Positions 16,178 through 28,125 are shown, counted from the first letter of the stretch. The stretch: DNA of 64,000 nt from Branchiostoma lanceolatum (GCF_035083965.1 NC_089723.1:30011193-30075192); one strand, 5' to 3'. Notes: a model not told the origin generated them from the sequence alone. Translations and numbers: made by a program.

Positions 16178-16529
16178 AGCCGGCGTCACAATTCATGCGA
16201 GCGTCGGCCGAATTTGTAGATCGCCCAAAGCTCGCCGAATTTCAAAATCGCCCGAGCGTCGGCCGTATTTTCGAATGAAAATCTCGGGTGACGTCCGAGG
16301 AACACTTAAAGCTAAAAATCCCCCATGAGCTGGTACCATCTCTTGGACATGGACGAAGTCAGAATCCACTAACGTAGTAAAAGGCCAATTTTTGGATCAA
16401 CTTTGATTTCTAAAAATCGTCCGAAGCCCGCGTAATCGACAGGACGTCGGCCGTACTTCGGCCGAAAATACCAATTTGGAGCTCGCCGACACATCGACCG
16501 AGCTGAATTCTTGATTTGTGACGGGGGCT
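16178..16529. mobile_element. 352-bp MITE-like insertion with TTA target duplication and preserved empty site
   Basis: Ends are AGCCGGCGTCACAA and the reverse complement of AGCCCCCGTCACAA (12 of 14 match). TTA flanks both sides (16175-16177 and 16530-16532). The unfilled site GGGCCCCTTAGCGAC survives in copy 1 at 14691-14705, with one TTA at 14698-14700. The body has repeated GCGTCGGCCGAATTT/TCGCCCGAGCGTCGGCC motifs and no long frame. The TTA duplication suggests PIF/Harbinger-type mobilisation (inference). Confidence 0.9.
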
Positions 16530-17151
16530 TTAGCGACTTCTTATGGTAATGCAGCGGAACTTCCTGTTTTGATATCTAGTGTTCTGATCGTCATTTTCAT
16601 TGCTAGATTGCTCTTGGGACAGAAAATAAGTGGTGTAGGTTTGGCCTCCTAGCGGCTTTTTTTGAACTGCAGGAGCAGGTTTTGTTTCAGACTCAATAAC
16701 TCGATAAGGGGATGACGGATGGTAATGATTTTTGGTATGTAGATCAGAATGTAATGTGCATAATCGATAGGAAAAGTTTATACGTCCTCTGTATTTCATG
16801 ATAGGACGACTCTCAAATATGTGACTTATGTACATGAGAAAGAGAAATATTGATAGATATCAATTATGCAAATGAAGACCTTGCTTGCAATCATTTGTTG
16901 AACAATCAATGTCAGGGACTGTAGAGTCCTTTCTTATTAGACTGATTAACATTCAGTCTGAAACACGGCTAAATCCATAGATATTAGAAGGGCCAAGTTA
17001 AGAGTCTCTGGCCTTTGAACTACAAAATTCAGCACAAAATTTAAAAGATTTTGGGCCCCTTAGCGACTTCTTATGGTAATGCAGCGGAACTTCCTGTTTT
17101 GATATCTAGTGTTCTGATCGTCATTTTCATTGCTAGATTGCTCTTGGGACA

Positions 17152-18600
17152 TAACTACTTTGATTTGTAGTGAGCTGACGTCAATGTAAACTCACATCTG
17201 TCACAAGGGACTTTCAATTTTCGCGCCATTTACGTTGTTATGTTGGTGTTTGTGGTCGAAATCATCAGTGTTCAAAAAGAGGTAAAATTGAAAACTAATA
17301 AGTTGTGTATATATGAAAAATCAAGTTGAAATACCTATAAATTCTTTAGTAGACTTAAAAAATGATCTAATATCAAAAGATAATATTTTACTCACAAATT
17401 GATGTTAATTTAGACTACAATAATTTTATCTAGCTTAGTTTCCCCCTTTTTAGATGCGTGGTAGTATCGCTCCCACAGTCCTTTGCGTCAGAAGATGGCG
17501 GGCAGGATATAAAATTTTTGGCGCATCCGCGGATGACGCAGTTTTTGCGTTTTGAGGGCACAACATTGCGGGATACTTTGGTACAGGCGGCTCCAAAGGT
17601 TGGTCAGTCTCCAGTTGCAGCTCATTTGTTAAACTTAAGGTTTTAACCTTCGTCACTTTGTCTTGTCGTCTCGCAGATCAGAGCTTGGGCTATAGACGTG
17701 ACGATTTGTTTTTGACAGACAACAACATCGCGCTCTTTTATAGCGCTCTTTGTTTTGGACTAGCGCCAGCTATCTTCCTCTGTATTCCTTTGTTGTGATT
17801 TTGCCTGGTATCTTAAACTCTGCACCTGTTTCCGCCCGTGGATATCTCACGAACAAAGATCACAGGTATAGTTGGAAGAGTGTATCCTCTTGTGTTGCCA
17901 AACTGGTATTGTTTACGTACGGTGGTGATTACGCAATCGTCCAGCTGGGAGTTTTAGGAAGTCCTGGGTTAGATGGGGTTAACGTTTTAGGGCCTTATAA
18001 GTCGCCACTAGGCCAGAAAAACAAAGTGGAATAAAACCAAACAGGGAGAAATGCTTTGTCAGAGGAGTTTGTCGAATATTGGAGTCAAATTGAACTTGAA
18101 GACAAATCCTGTAACAAATCAATCAAATTATAAAATATTATGTTAACGTTACCCCAACTAGTATTAGATTATATAATTTCATATACATTTGACTTATATA
18201 ATGTCAGTGCACACAATCCCAAAGTATTATGTAGCTAGACAATGCTTAAAGGTCCCCAGAATTTTGGAACATCCGTTTAGTTTTATGTTACGTATTGCTG
18301 ATATAAAAGGTGAATAGGTCAATGGGATTATGTCCAAAAATGGAATCAAGTTGTTTTGGGAAGGGTGTCCTTAGACGACCAAACCTGACTCAAAACAGCC
18401 TTCTCGTGTTTGAACCTAAACATGTACAAAATCAGTTTGAGCACCAATCAAGCTGTCTTCATCAACATATATATTTTTATCATATTGATGACCGTCATAA
18501 AGCTGTCTGGAATCTTTATAGTTAAACATGATGTCATCACATCTATATACAGGAAATAACAAAAATCGTTCACTGCAAAGATCACACATACATGCAATGT
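17152..18600. other. Intergenic stretch without recognisable gene
   Basis: Only short open frames of 60-95 codons occur (for example 17750-18034), with no family motif, no coherent splice signals and no conserved composition. Nothing else identified. Confidence 0.6.
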
Positions 18601-18667
18601 TATATACTTGACTTGAATATCTAAAGCCTCTACCGTAGAGGCTTTAGATATTCAAGTCAAGTATATA
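18601..18667. repeat. Perfect 33-bp palindrome with a 1-nt centre
   Basis: Arm 18601-18633 is exactly complementary to 18635-18667 around a single C at 18634. The arm contains ACTTGACTTGAATATC and TAAAGCCTCTAC. Flanking bases do not extend the pairing. No target duplication is evident. Confidence 0.95.
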
Positions 18668-19007
18668 TAACAGACTACCCAATGGGCCTGTTACTGTTAG
18701 AGATTCTTAATTAGCTGGTGATTATGATTGTCAACAGGTGTTTGACATACATTGATACAAGAGAAACATTTTTTCGATGAATAATCCGTAGCCTTTATTT
18801 ATCATTGACCTCAGCCTGCCTCAGCCTTTTTGGATGAATCAAAGATTCTGTGTGTGGGTCAGACTGTAAAAAACATGGACTGGGATATATCAGTCAGAAT
18901 TGATTTTCTCAGGGGTTTTGTTATTCTGCATGCAGTTAAGTCCCAACGGGTACTCAAATGACTAGTCAGTTACATATGATGCTATGTGGAGTGTACAATG
19001 GAGCATG

Positions 19008-19903
19008 GCAAAGATCTTGCATGCAATCATTTGTTGAACAATCAATGCCAGGGACTGTAGAGTCCTTTCTTATTAGACTGATTAACATTCAGTCTGGAAA
19101 ACGGCCAAATCCATAGATATTAGAAGGGCCAAGTTAAGAGTCTCTAGCCTTTGAACTACAAAATTCAGCACAAAATATAAAAGACCCTAATTGATTTTTC
19201 ATTTTTTGATATGAAATTTTGCAAATGAAACGTGAATGAGGTGGAATCAGGATTTTCAAGTTCATGATTTTGCATGCCTATTACATCTAATCATATGCAG
19301 CATATTACCAAATTTCAGTAGGCAATAATACCTATACTTTGCAATCATCTAAAATGCAAATTGCACCTAGCATCATCTGCAACATAATGACAGGAATGAA
19401 ACATACAGGTACATGTCTGCAATCTACCAGTAGTAGTCTACAATCTGGTATTTTGTAGTCTACAAATAATGTAAATGTGACTGTAAACTTTTAAATTTTC
19501 TCTGCATTTTGAAGTTTTTCCAACCACATTTAACTTATCACAATGCAAATGTATGCTCTATCTTACGTATGGTTATGGTAACATCGCTTCAGCTACGATC
19601 TCAAAGACACCTTGGTTTTAACTGTGCCACAAAAATTAAGCGCTTCAAATTTAATTGAATTTACAGCGCTATATGATTCCCAGAAAGGAAACACTGTCCC
19701 TGGACCCAGTTAACAGTAGAACTCTACCTTCTATAGGTATGTGGCTACAACTTACTATGTACATGTATTATCCAAGTGACAAATAGTGTACCAAAACAGA
19801 CTGTCTACGAAACTGGGTACGTGACTTGGGCAAGGTTAAGTCCAAGTAAGTGGAGTACATCGTACAGGGTTCAAACCCCGGGCAAGGTCATATAAAAAAC
19901 TGG
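19008..19903. repeat. Duplicated segment, counterpart of 15037-15908
   Basis: Same content and orientation as 15037-15908, with small differences such as an added AGTAGT near 19431 and GTGGCTACAACTT near 19741. Its right flank differs (TATACTGCTTCTTAATGG), placing the repeat boundary near 19903. Confidence 0.85.
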
Positions 19904-22520
19904 TATACTGCTTCTTAATGGCAGACCGTGTTGGAGGTAGAGAGCCCGGGCAAGGAGCCTGACATGATGATGATGACACTGCTTCTTCTACTAAGCACTC
20001 AGTATTTATGGGAAAATGTATGGCAGTTGAACACACACCACTTCCAGTGGACTAGCACCTGCTCTAGTGCTGAAAGAGCACAATTGTGTGGCCCAAGGGC
20101 TATAGAAACAGAGTGGCTCTGCCCTATTCAACAAAAAGTGTGATAAGGATTTAACTATAGAGATAATACTATGATATACACTCTTCGTTAAAGTTTCAGG
20201 GCAGTTATATTTTGTCACACAATGGAACCAAGAGACCATCTTTGCAAAAGTACATACATGTGGAATTTCCTATTTCTGATATCATTATTAGTAAGTGTTT
20301 GAAACCCTACATGTACATGCAATACCAATAATTACCCAAAAACATTTGCAAAAAAATAACAGTATTTGTAGTCTAGAGCCTACATATATTTTCCATCATC
20401 TGTCTGGACTATTGGAATTTTCTGGACAACAGTGTTTTTTACATGTACATACACACACGCACACACGCCCGCACACACACATTAATTATTGCCAGAGAAA
20501 AACACACCAAATTGATACAAAAAGACAATGCCATACAAAAACAAGCTTATTATTAGCTTTGCGTCTGCTTGGAGTATGCCAAAAGAAGTCCACCTTTTTT
20601 TTATCAACTTTTATAGCATTCATGACAGTGATGAATACATTTGAACTTGTGACCTATAATGGTATGGACTGTACCAATAGACAGAGATCTCCTTATTCAG
20701 GTAAAGTATCCTTGTCCAGTAGCTAGTTCAAGGTCATCACCAGCATGTAAACAGTTGGGAGAAGCTTATAAGGATGTCCTTAGATGACCTTGGACTCTTG
20801 TTTGGGCCTAACCATTTGTGTTTTTCAGGGGTGATCGTAGAGATGGCTTGGATGGTGCATTATGTATATTTAGATTTAGATATTATAAGTCCTTGCCAAA
20901 TTTAATTTTTGGGGGTTCTTTGATTTTTGCAGGAAAATTTGGTGTAGGTGGGCAAAATGAAAATGAAATATGTATCGCAATGTTGCCGTTAATGTTAAAA
21001 CGTTGGCGGTGTTATATTCGCAGATTTGGCGGTGACCACTCTACCACCTATTCATCACACTACAGTGAATATGCATGTCTAGTGTATTTACCACTGGATG
21101 ACAGAATTGTTTTACCCACAAGTTTAAAACACTGAAAACCTCCTTTCCCTCCTACCGCGAAATAAAATCACCGCAAAAGTAAACAAATTTACAGTACTGC
21201 TAGTAGTACCCACAGGAGCCACAAAGTCATGCCAATATACCATTATATAATATTGTTGGTTAGTTTTTCGAACAATGACTTGTCAACTTTTCAACAGATC
21301 TGTTCAAGAAATCAATAAACAAGTTTTCTTTCATGATTGTCGAACACAAAATGTGACCTCTTGCTACATAGGTAGGTTTGTTGACACGAACAGTGAAAAT
21401 CAAATAGTATTATCACTCAGTATCACGTACACCTGTTAACATTACCGGGGTAATACCTCGCCATGAACACAGTAAAAAGCAATCATGTTTAAGGGTAATA
21501 TTTTTGTGTGGAGGAAATCAGGTAGGTAATTTTGGTTTAGCTATGGCTGATACAGGCATTTTGAATTATCAGGACTTGAAGTAAACACTTTAAGTCTTCT
21601 AAAGTGCTGCAGGAATTGTCGCCTGGAAAGACCCCGAGTTTGTACATGATTCTGTGTATTTTGAAGGACTTACTATAATTACTGTTTTATCCCTCTTAAT
21701 CCCAATAACTATGAATAAGGGAGCGCAGCATGTTTGGACTGGGTTAGGTGACGTTCTATGTGCAAAACTTTGAAATGATAATGGAAAGCAAATCACGTTA
21801 AGTCCGGAATAATTTGAATTATAGAAATAATTGTAGCTGGTGAAAAGAGCTGCTAATATTTGGAAGTGTGACTTGAGTCGAATTAAGCCTCTGCATTACA
21901 GTAGTCAGGTGCCCTTTTTTAAACCTGGGAGTGAAAATTCATGTTCAGCGCCTTTCCCAATTGCAAGGACACAATGTCTAGCTGGAAAGCCTACGTAGCG
22001 AGGTCACTGGATCTGTGTATAACTATAAGAATTACCTACATTCGTGGACAAATTGGCTGGAGGTATAGTATTTGGTACTTAGGCATTAAGTTGTGATAGT
22101 GAGCCATTGGGAGGTAGAGGTTTGCTGTTAACTAGGTTATGGGACAGACTCTGTCATCTGTACTGCTTTATCAGTGAGAGTAGTGAGAATCTGACTGTTT
22201 CTGCTATTTCTGTCTATAAGTTCTGTATAACAGACATTGATATCAATATGAAAGTTAGGTCCACATGAGTTTTGTCATTTCCTGTAAATTGTTATTGTTT
22301 TCAGACATAATTTCATGGTAGGAGAAGAAAGGACGTTTTTACAGTGTCGTAAGCTTAAGTTCACAGTAGAAAGAATTCTGCAGTACATTTAATAGTTATA
22401 GTGATACAACAGATATACATAATTATTCAGTGAAAAGGTCACAACAAAAGAGTGTTTTGTGTACAAATAATTGAATGGTTTTATCATTACCTACCTGTAA
22501 ATTGGTAAAAGGCTTTTTCA
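19904..22520. other. Intergenic stretch, repeats only
   Basis: No gene recognised. About 20930-21200 has GCGGTG..TTCGCAG..GCGGTGACC and ends ACCGCAAAAGTAAACAAATTTACAGTA, resembling a decayed copy of the TACTGTAAA-type element seen at 28329, 28772 and 49817. A 105-codon frame at 20818-21135 lies in that repeat and is not taken as a gene. Confidence 0.55.
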
Positions 22521-22527
22521 TGGAGAT

Positions 22528-23740
22528 ACTGTTTTGCTTGCGTTCGGTGTTTGTGTGTATGTATGTGTCACCGGACGCTTAAAGTCACCGTAACTGTAGA
22601 ACCTGTACATGGATTGTAATGATTTTTGGTATGTGGGTGGGTGTTAGGAGGAGGAAGGTCAAGGATGATTTTGGGCCCCCTGGCATGTGTGACTTGAACT
22701 GCAATGGCGTATTTGTAAAAATCTTCAATGTAGAAGAACTGAAGAGAGGATCAACAGATCGTCATGTTATTTGGTACACAGGTAGGTTAGACCAAGATGT
22801 ACACACTTAAGTGCAAACTATGCAAATGAGACCGAATTTGCATAAGTAAGGAGGTAAATCGTTTGCATGTGTGTCGTTGGATGCTTTAAGTCAGCATAAC
22901 TGTAGAACGTGAAGATGGATTGTAATGATATTTGGTATGTGGGTATGCGCTGGGAGGAGAATGGTCAAGGTCGATTTTGGGCCCCCTGGTTTGTGTCCCT
23001 GGAAGTACAATGGCCTATTTGTAAAAATGTTCTAAAGGGGAATAACTGAAAAAAGGAACAACAGATTTTCATGTTATTTGGTACACAGGTAGGTTGGACC
23101 AAGATGTACACACTGAAGTGCAAATCATGCAAAGTTAGTGTGTTTGCGCGTGTGTGCGCGTGTGTGTATGTTTGTGTCACCGTGTGTGTACATGTATGTA
23201 TGTGTCACCGGATGTGTAAAATCAGCATAACTATAGAACGTGTAGATGGATTGTAATGATATTTGGTATGTGGGTAGGTGCTGGGAGGAGAAACGTCAAG
23301 GTCGATTTTGGGCCCCCTGGTATGTGTCATTGGAACTGCAATGGCGTATTTGTAAAAATATTCAAAGGAGAATAACTGAAGAAAGGAGCGACAGATTTTC
23401 ATGATATTTGGTACGCAGGTGGGTTGGACAGAGATGTACAAACTGAAGTGGTAATTATGCAAATTTGGACTGAATTTGCATAAATAATGAGGAATATCTA
23501 CTCTATTGTGGGCTTTGAGGTCGCACCATCTGTTGGTCTCTTATCTAGGTCAACTATTCCCAAGGTCCCAACAGCTGGTGGTCAAACCACAAATGGGAAC
23601 ACTACCAAACCTGTGGATACCCTTTGGCACATAAAATAAAACAACCAGCGGCAAAAACAAACAACTAGGGCAAATAAAACACATCATGTATAAAAACAAA
23701 TTTCATGGAGATTTTGGGTCTTCGGACTCTTGTTACATCT
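22528..23740. repeat. Three head-to-tail copies of an abundant interspersed repeat
   Basis: Copies start near 22528, 22866 and 23160. Each has, in order, GTCACCGGA..GCTTAAAGTCA, GATGGATTGTAATGAT, TTTGGTATGTGGGT, GATTTTGGGCCCCCTGG, ACTGCAATGGCGTATTTGTAAAAAT, TTTGGTACACAGGTAGG and a TTATGCAAAT/ATTTGCATAA end. Diverged copies of this family occur at 14604, 16080, 27955, 41640, 47925 and 61262. It encodes no conserved protein. Confidence 0.85.
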
Positions 23741-23760
23741 CTGTAGCTAATGCTTTTTTT

Positions 23761-23786
23761 CAGTTTCGCCGCTGCCGGCGAAACTG
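23761..23786. repeat. Short perfect hairpin (11-bp arms)
   Basis: CAGTTTCGCCG and CGGCGAAACTG flank a CTGC loop, directly after a poly-T run. It lies at the end of the interspersed-repeat cluster. Confidence 0.8.
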
Positions 23787-24120
23787 AACCTGAGACCCAA
23801 TTCTACCATGGTACGATGCATGGTACGATGCCTAGATAGATGGATCTTGATTCAATCCTTTCAACACTGCATCAATGTTTCTGAAGTATATTTGTAAACT
23901 TTACAGTGTGGTGTTGACATTTTAAATCATAGTTAGGTTATCGTTACATAACAAAATTCTCAAAAAAAACTATTTTGTGGTTAACAATAGCTTTATCTTA
24001 TTGTATGCCCAAAATAGTGTAATGAAACATGCTCATAATTGCAGTAATCGAGTAACGAGCGAATGTTCATAAATTATGTTAATGAAATGTTGCGAACTAG
24101 GTTTTAAACTTAAAAGTGTA

Positions 24121-25902
24121 GTACTCTCATCTCCCAAATAAACATACCCCCCGGAATAAACATACCCCCCGGACAAATCTTCAAAATCTAATAAACGTAC
24201 CCCCCGGAATAAACATACCCCCTGGAAAATGACCAAATTGACACATAAACTGTGTCCATGCTAGTGATGCTACTAATCTGTCCTCGGGAAAGGAGATGAT
24301 AAGCAGGTAGGTTCTTTTTATTCGTTTATGCCTGATTTACTTATTGAGATTTACCACATTTGTGGAAAGATTGACTAAACAGGTGACTTTCACGTTTTCT
24401 TGGAAATTGAAGCAAGTGATCAAGGAAAATTGTATAAAGTGACATCATCAAACACAAGTAGTCGCCAAACTTCTCAGTTCCCTTCACACCTTCAGAGTCT
24501 ACTCTTTTTTCAGATATGTATCAACATCTAGAACTTGAACAGAAAATTACAATATCCTGAATATGTGCTCAGTGAAAGTATTACTTATTTGTAAAAGCCA
24601 TACAGAAAAGGAGGAACTTGCCATTTATTGTGTCATGCATTGCATATAGAACAAAATCACATTATTATATATTGTTAAGGATTTAATCATATATTGTCCT
24701 TGGTTCAGTGTTGTTGCATTCCAAATAATTTCAAATCCAAAAATTACCATTGTATGTAGAAAAAAACTTTCATTTTGAGAGACTAGATTGTCAACAAATT
24801 TGTTAATTAGATGCCTGCCTATCAGGCCTGTACAATGTTGCAACATGGAGGTTTGGTGGCAACAAACCACAGGGTTCTCATGTTACACATCAAAGGGCCT
24901 GTGAAAGGGTGAGCCAGACAGTAGCCATGGTAGCGGCACCAACACAGTAAGGGGCGGGGCTTACACCCAAAATTCTTGGAAAGCCTCGGCACTCTCTCTG
25001 TAGGGGAGTGATCTTTTTAAAAGTATTTTTATGTGATAATAACGGTGACTAGATTGCAATCTTATTTTGTGTATAGACCTTATTATGGAAACTTTTTTTG
25101 TTAAATTGTCATGCACATTTTCGACTGAGGCAAAGGAGTTTTATTTATAAATAAATAAAAAGTTGTTTCCCCTTCTTCGAGGTGAGCTCTTCCTTGCATG
25201 AGAAACATTCCCACGCACGGACTATCACTGCCGTGCGTCTTTACTGTGGCGATTTTCGAGGGACTAAATGTACATGTTCGTGGTAGGATTGAAATGTTCT
25301 AGTATATTTTTAAAGTGATTATACAGTTTCTAATGCTAAGACACAATTTCTACAAGGTGTTGTTTGTAGCTTTGCAAAGTTTTTGGGAAAGGCTGTATTT
25401 TAACCTCCTTGATCTCACGTGAGTAATCTTACATGTGTACTTGAAACATTGTGTGCCGCTGGCAAATAACGTTACATGTAATTTGTTTTCTGATCAGCGT
25501 GCTTTGGTTTACGATCTAAACAGAGACTGTCAAAGTTGTTTATATGAAAAATACATTTCAAAACTTCAGTGTACGGTCTTATTTTCTCCTAATAACAACG
25601 TTACTTTGTAGCGAGATCGACCGATATGTTAGTACCGCCAGGGTTTCACAAATGCCGGGTCATTGTATCGGCGGGGAAATCCATGTCATTTGGTCGAAAA
25701 ATAGCGATTTAGGAGCAAAAATATCGGGGAAATATGGAAAAAAAACTAAACTTTCGACATAGGGGGGATCTCTGGTAAGCAAAGCCCCGATGGATTTTCA
25801 AAAAATCAATAAACGTACCGTCCAAAATAAGAACGTACTGGGTGGATTTTGAGGCTGAAAAAAATAAACGTACCGGTACGTTTATTTGGGAGATGAGAGT
25901 AC
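24121..25902. mobile_element. 1.78-kb non-autonomous DNA element with 28-bp terminal inverted repeats
   Basis: Left end GTACTCTCATCTCCCAAATA.. and right end are inverted repeats matching 27 of 28. The left end carries at least four ATAAACATACCCCCCGG-type direct repeats (24138-24235). The right end carries related ATAAACGTACC motifs and a 26-bp perfect palindrome at 25862-25887. No transposase was found; frames inside are short and unrecognised. The target duplication is not clear, so the exact outer base is uncertain. Confidence 0.75.
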
Positions 25903-26094
25903 GTCCGTTACATGCGATCCATGGATCTTGGAAGGTAGTACATTACATCCATGTTTTTATACATGGCCATATTACATCTATACCAGAAAACTGAACAAGA
26001 AGAAACTAGTTTTGTCAAGAAAATGACAAAAAAAATTACCATGCATAGAGGTTTTACCAATACATACCTTTAAAGTAATGTACCAAAATGGCTT

Positions 26095-26170
26095 GTATCA
26101 TTAGCTCATCGTGGAAGGTCGTGACGTGTGGACTCGAAGGTTCCCGGTTCGAATCCGTCAGGGGAAGTTT
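26095..26170 (+). other. Degenerate tRNA-like sequence (SINE head or tRNA relic)
   Basis: TTAGCTCATCGTGG resembles an A box and GGTTCGAATCC is a good B box, followed by a long T run like a Pol III terminator. The T stem pairs at only three of five positions and no acceptor stem forms, so it is not a functional tRNA. Confidence 0.5.
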
Positions 26171-26447
26171 TTTTTTTCTCTCTTTTTTTACTTTTCAAAA
26201 ATCCGTCTGATGTATACAACGTCTTTATATTATGATCTTAGATCCAAACCATGCCTCAATTTTTTTTATTGTTCATTATAACGGAAAACACCATTCAACG
26301 GATGCTTCTACCTATGGTTGATTGGTTGGTTGCTTGCTTGCTTGGTAAATGCACAACCATAATTTGGACCAGTGCCATGTCATTTATACCTCATGTATGT
26401 CATTTCTGCCTTCATTTTCCAAAGGTGTACTATACATTATAATAAGA

Positions 26448-26920
26448 ATTAAGGGCTAGGGTGATTGAGATTAAGGGTTATAATGACAGATTAAGGGAAA
26501 GGGCAACGGATTAGGGGCTGTGGTGATGGATTAATGGATATGCTGTCGGATCAAGTGCAAGGCTGACGGATTAAGAGCTATGTTGACAGATTAAGGGTTG
26601 TATTGACGGATTAAAGGTCATGGTGATGGATTAAGGGTAAGGTGGACGCATTAAGTGAAAGGGTAACGAATTAGGGTCTCTGGTGATGGATTAAGATTTA
26701 TGCTGTCGGATTAAAGTTTATAACCACGGATGTAGGGTAAAGGTGACGGATTAAGAGCTAAAGGGACGGATTAAGGGTTATGGTGACATATCATAGGCAA
26801 TGCTGAGGGATTAAAGGCTTTCATGACGGATTAAGGGCAAGGGTGACGCATTAAGGGTTATCCTGTGGGATTTAAGTTTATGTTAACGGATTAAGGGCTA
26901 GGGTGACGGATTAAGAATAT
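26448..26920. repeat. Minisatellite, about 20-21 bp unit
   Basis: More than twenty imperfect units of the form GGTGACGGATTAAGGGCTA are strung together, with TGATGG, TGACAG and TGTCGG variants. Confidence 0.92.
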
Positions 26921-27587
26921 ACATCACATCCTGTTATAATATACTCCTCAACAAACCACCTGTAAATAACCATGTTCATGAGGCGAAACTGGCAGCTTTT
27001 TGCAAAAGCACTTGTTTTCCAACTTACTACTAAGGTGTGTCAAAATTGTGAGTCATACTGCAGTCTTCTTCTGAATCATTCTTCTATTACCAAGCTTACT
27101 TTGTGAATTCAATGTCTTCATTGCATTTGTCTTTTGTGTAAGGTCATCAAATTGACTAAACTAAATTTTTGGTTAAAATTTTCAACTAGTATTTGATTTC
27201 TATCACTGTCACATGTCAAAGATCAAAGCTATATCAATCAGTGTACTACTGTACTAGTCTTGTTTACATTGTGGTCAGGATACCACACTGTTGGTAAACA
27301 GAACTTCTATTAACATAATCACTGTGATTTCTGACACCCACTGGCTATCGTAGCATCATGTCCATGTTTGCACTTGTTACCGCGGTGATATTGTGGAGAC
27401 CAGAGTTAACGTGTGGTTGACTCCAGCCCAGAGTACAAACGTACATGTCAGCTTGAATGGTAGTTGAATAGATGATAATTCAAGAAGGATATGAAAGAAG
27501 ATGGGTAGAAGAAGTGAGTATCATTCATTGAGGAAAAAGTGATGGCGATGTGTAGCAAATAATATTCAAATCCTAGCATATTAAGTA

Positions 27588-27805
27588 AGTAACCTCCATT
27601 AACATTAATCTGCCGGGTAATTACATACAATGATTCATTCACCACTTTGAAAAACGGTTTGAGAGATCTCTAGTGCAGCACCCCCCAGGTATGCACAGTC
27701 TACAGTAATAGTATGCAGGAGTGCATCATTCTGGGGGACGTTGTGTTGTAGATCTGTTTTGAAGCATCTTTTCATGATGGTGGAATTACATGTATGTACC
27801 CTGGC
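27588..27805. repeat. Interspersed repeat, copy 2 of a pair with 13098-13325
   Basis: Same ordered blocks as copy 1, including CAGCACCCCCCAGGTATGCACAGT and CATGATGGTGGAATTACATGTATGTACCCTGG (shown in part), in the same orientation. Confidence 0.7.
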
Positions 27806-27954
27806 AAAATCATGTTCGTAGATGTTTTGTATTTGATGCTGCAGCTGTTGGCTATGGCCAGATTTAAACCTGAAGCCAGCCTAATCTGGCGAGATAGAAA
27901 GATGTGACCATTTGTCATATTTTTGTTTTTTTGCTGTGTGTTTGTGTTTGTGCA

Positions 27955-28125
27955 TACCTTTGCCAGCATTACTCACGAAACTACCGATGGATTGTGACGA
28001 TATTTGTTGTGAGAATAGGTCTTGGGAAGACGAAGGTGAGGGTAAATTTTGGGCCTCCTGGTGACTTTCCTCGGTACTGCAGTGTATATCTTTTCATTCT
28101 ATTTCTGAATTGTCTTTGATATACA
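27955..28125. repeat. Diverged copy of the GGGCC(C)CCTGG interspersed repeat
   Basis: Contains ACTACCGATGGATTGTGACG, ATAGGTCTTGGGAAGACGAAGG and TTTTGGGCCTCCTGGTGAC in the family order. It ends shortly before the ASB exon at 28196. Confidence 0.7.

Larger units (their letters stand above)
14256..17151. repeat. Tandem duplication, about 1656-bp period, one full and two partial copies
   Basis: Copy 1 runs from 14256 to about 15911. Copy 2 (about 15912-17048) restarts with the same GGGCCCTGTATATGTATGGG, lacks much of the (GT)n neighbourhood, and carries the 352-bp insertion at 16178-16529. Copy 3 (17049-17151) begins in TTTTGGGCCCCTTAGCGAC and stops after GCTCTTGGGACA. Part of each copy belongs to the abundant repeat family with the motif TTTTGGGCCCCTTAGCGAC. 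Confidence 0.85.

Noticed and set aside
17450-18034. Short plus frames of 62 and 94 codons as a possible gene
   Set aside because: No family motif, no supporting splice signals, no conserved neighbour.
20818-21135. 105-codon plus frame
   Set aside because: Falls across a decayed inverted-repeat element; no protein motif.
22619-22810. 63-codon plus frame
   Set aside because: Lies wholly in the abundant interspersed repeat and is not preserved in its other copies.
26095-26170. Functional tRNA gene
   Set aside because: Good B box but no acceptor stem and a broken T stem.
26448-26920. CRISPR-like array
   Set aside because: Units are contiguous and degenerate with no unique spacers, and the DNA is animal; it is a minisatellite.
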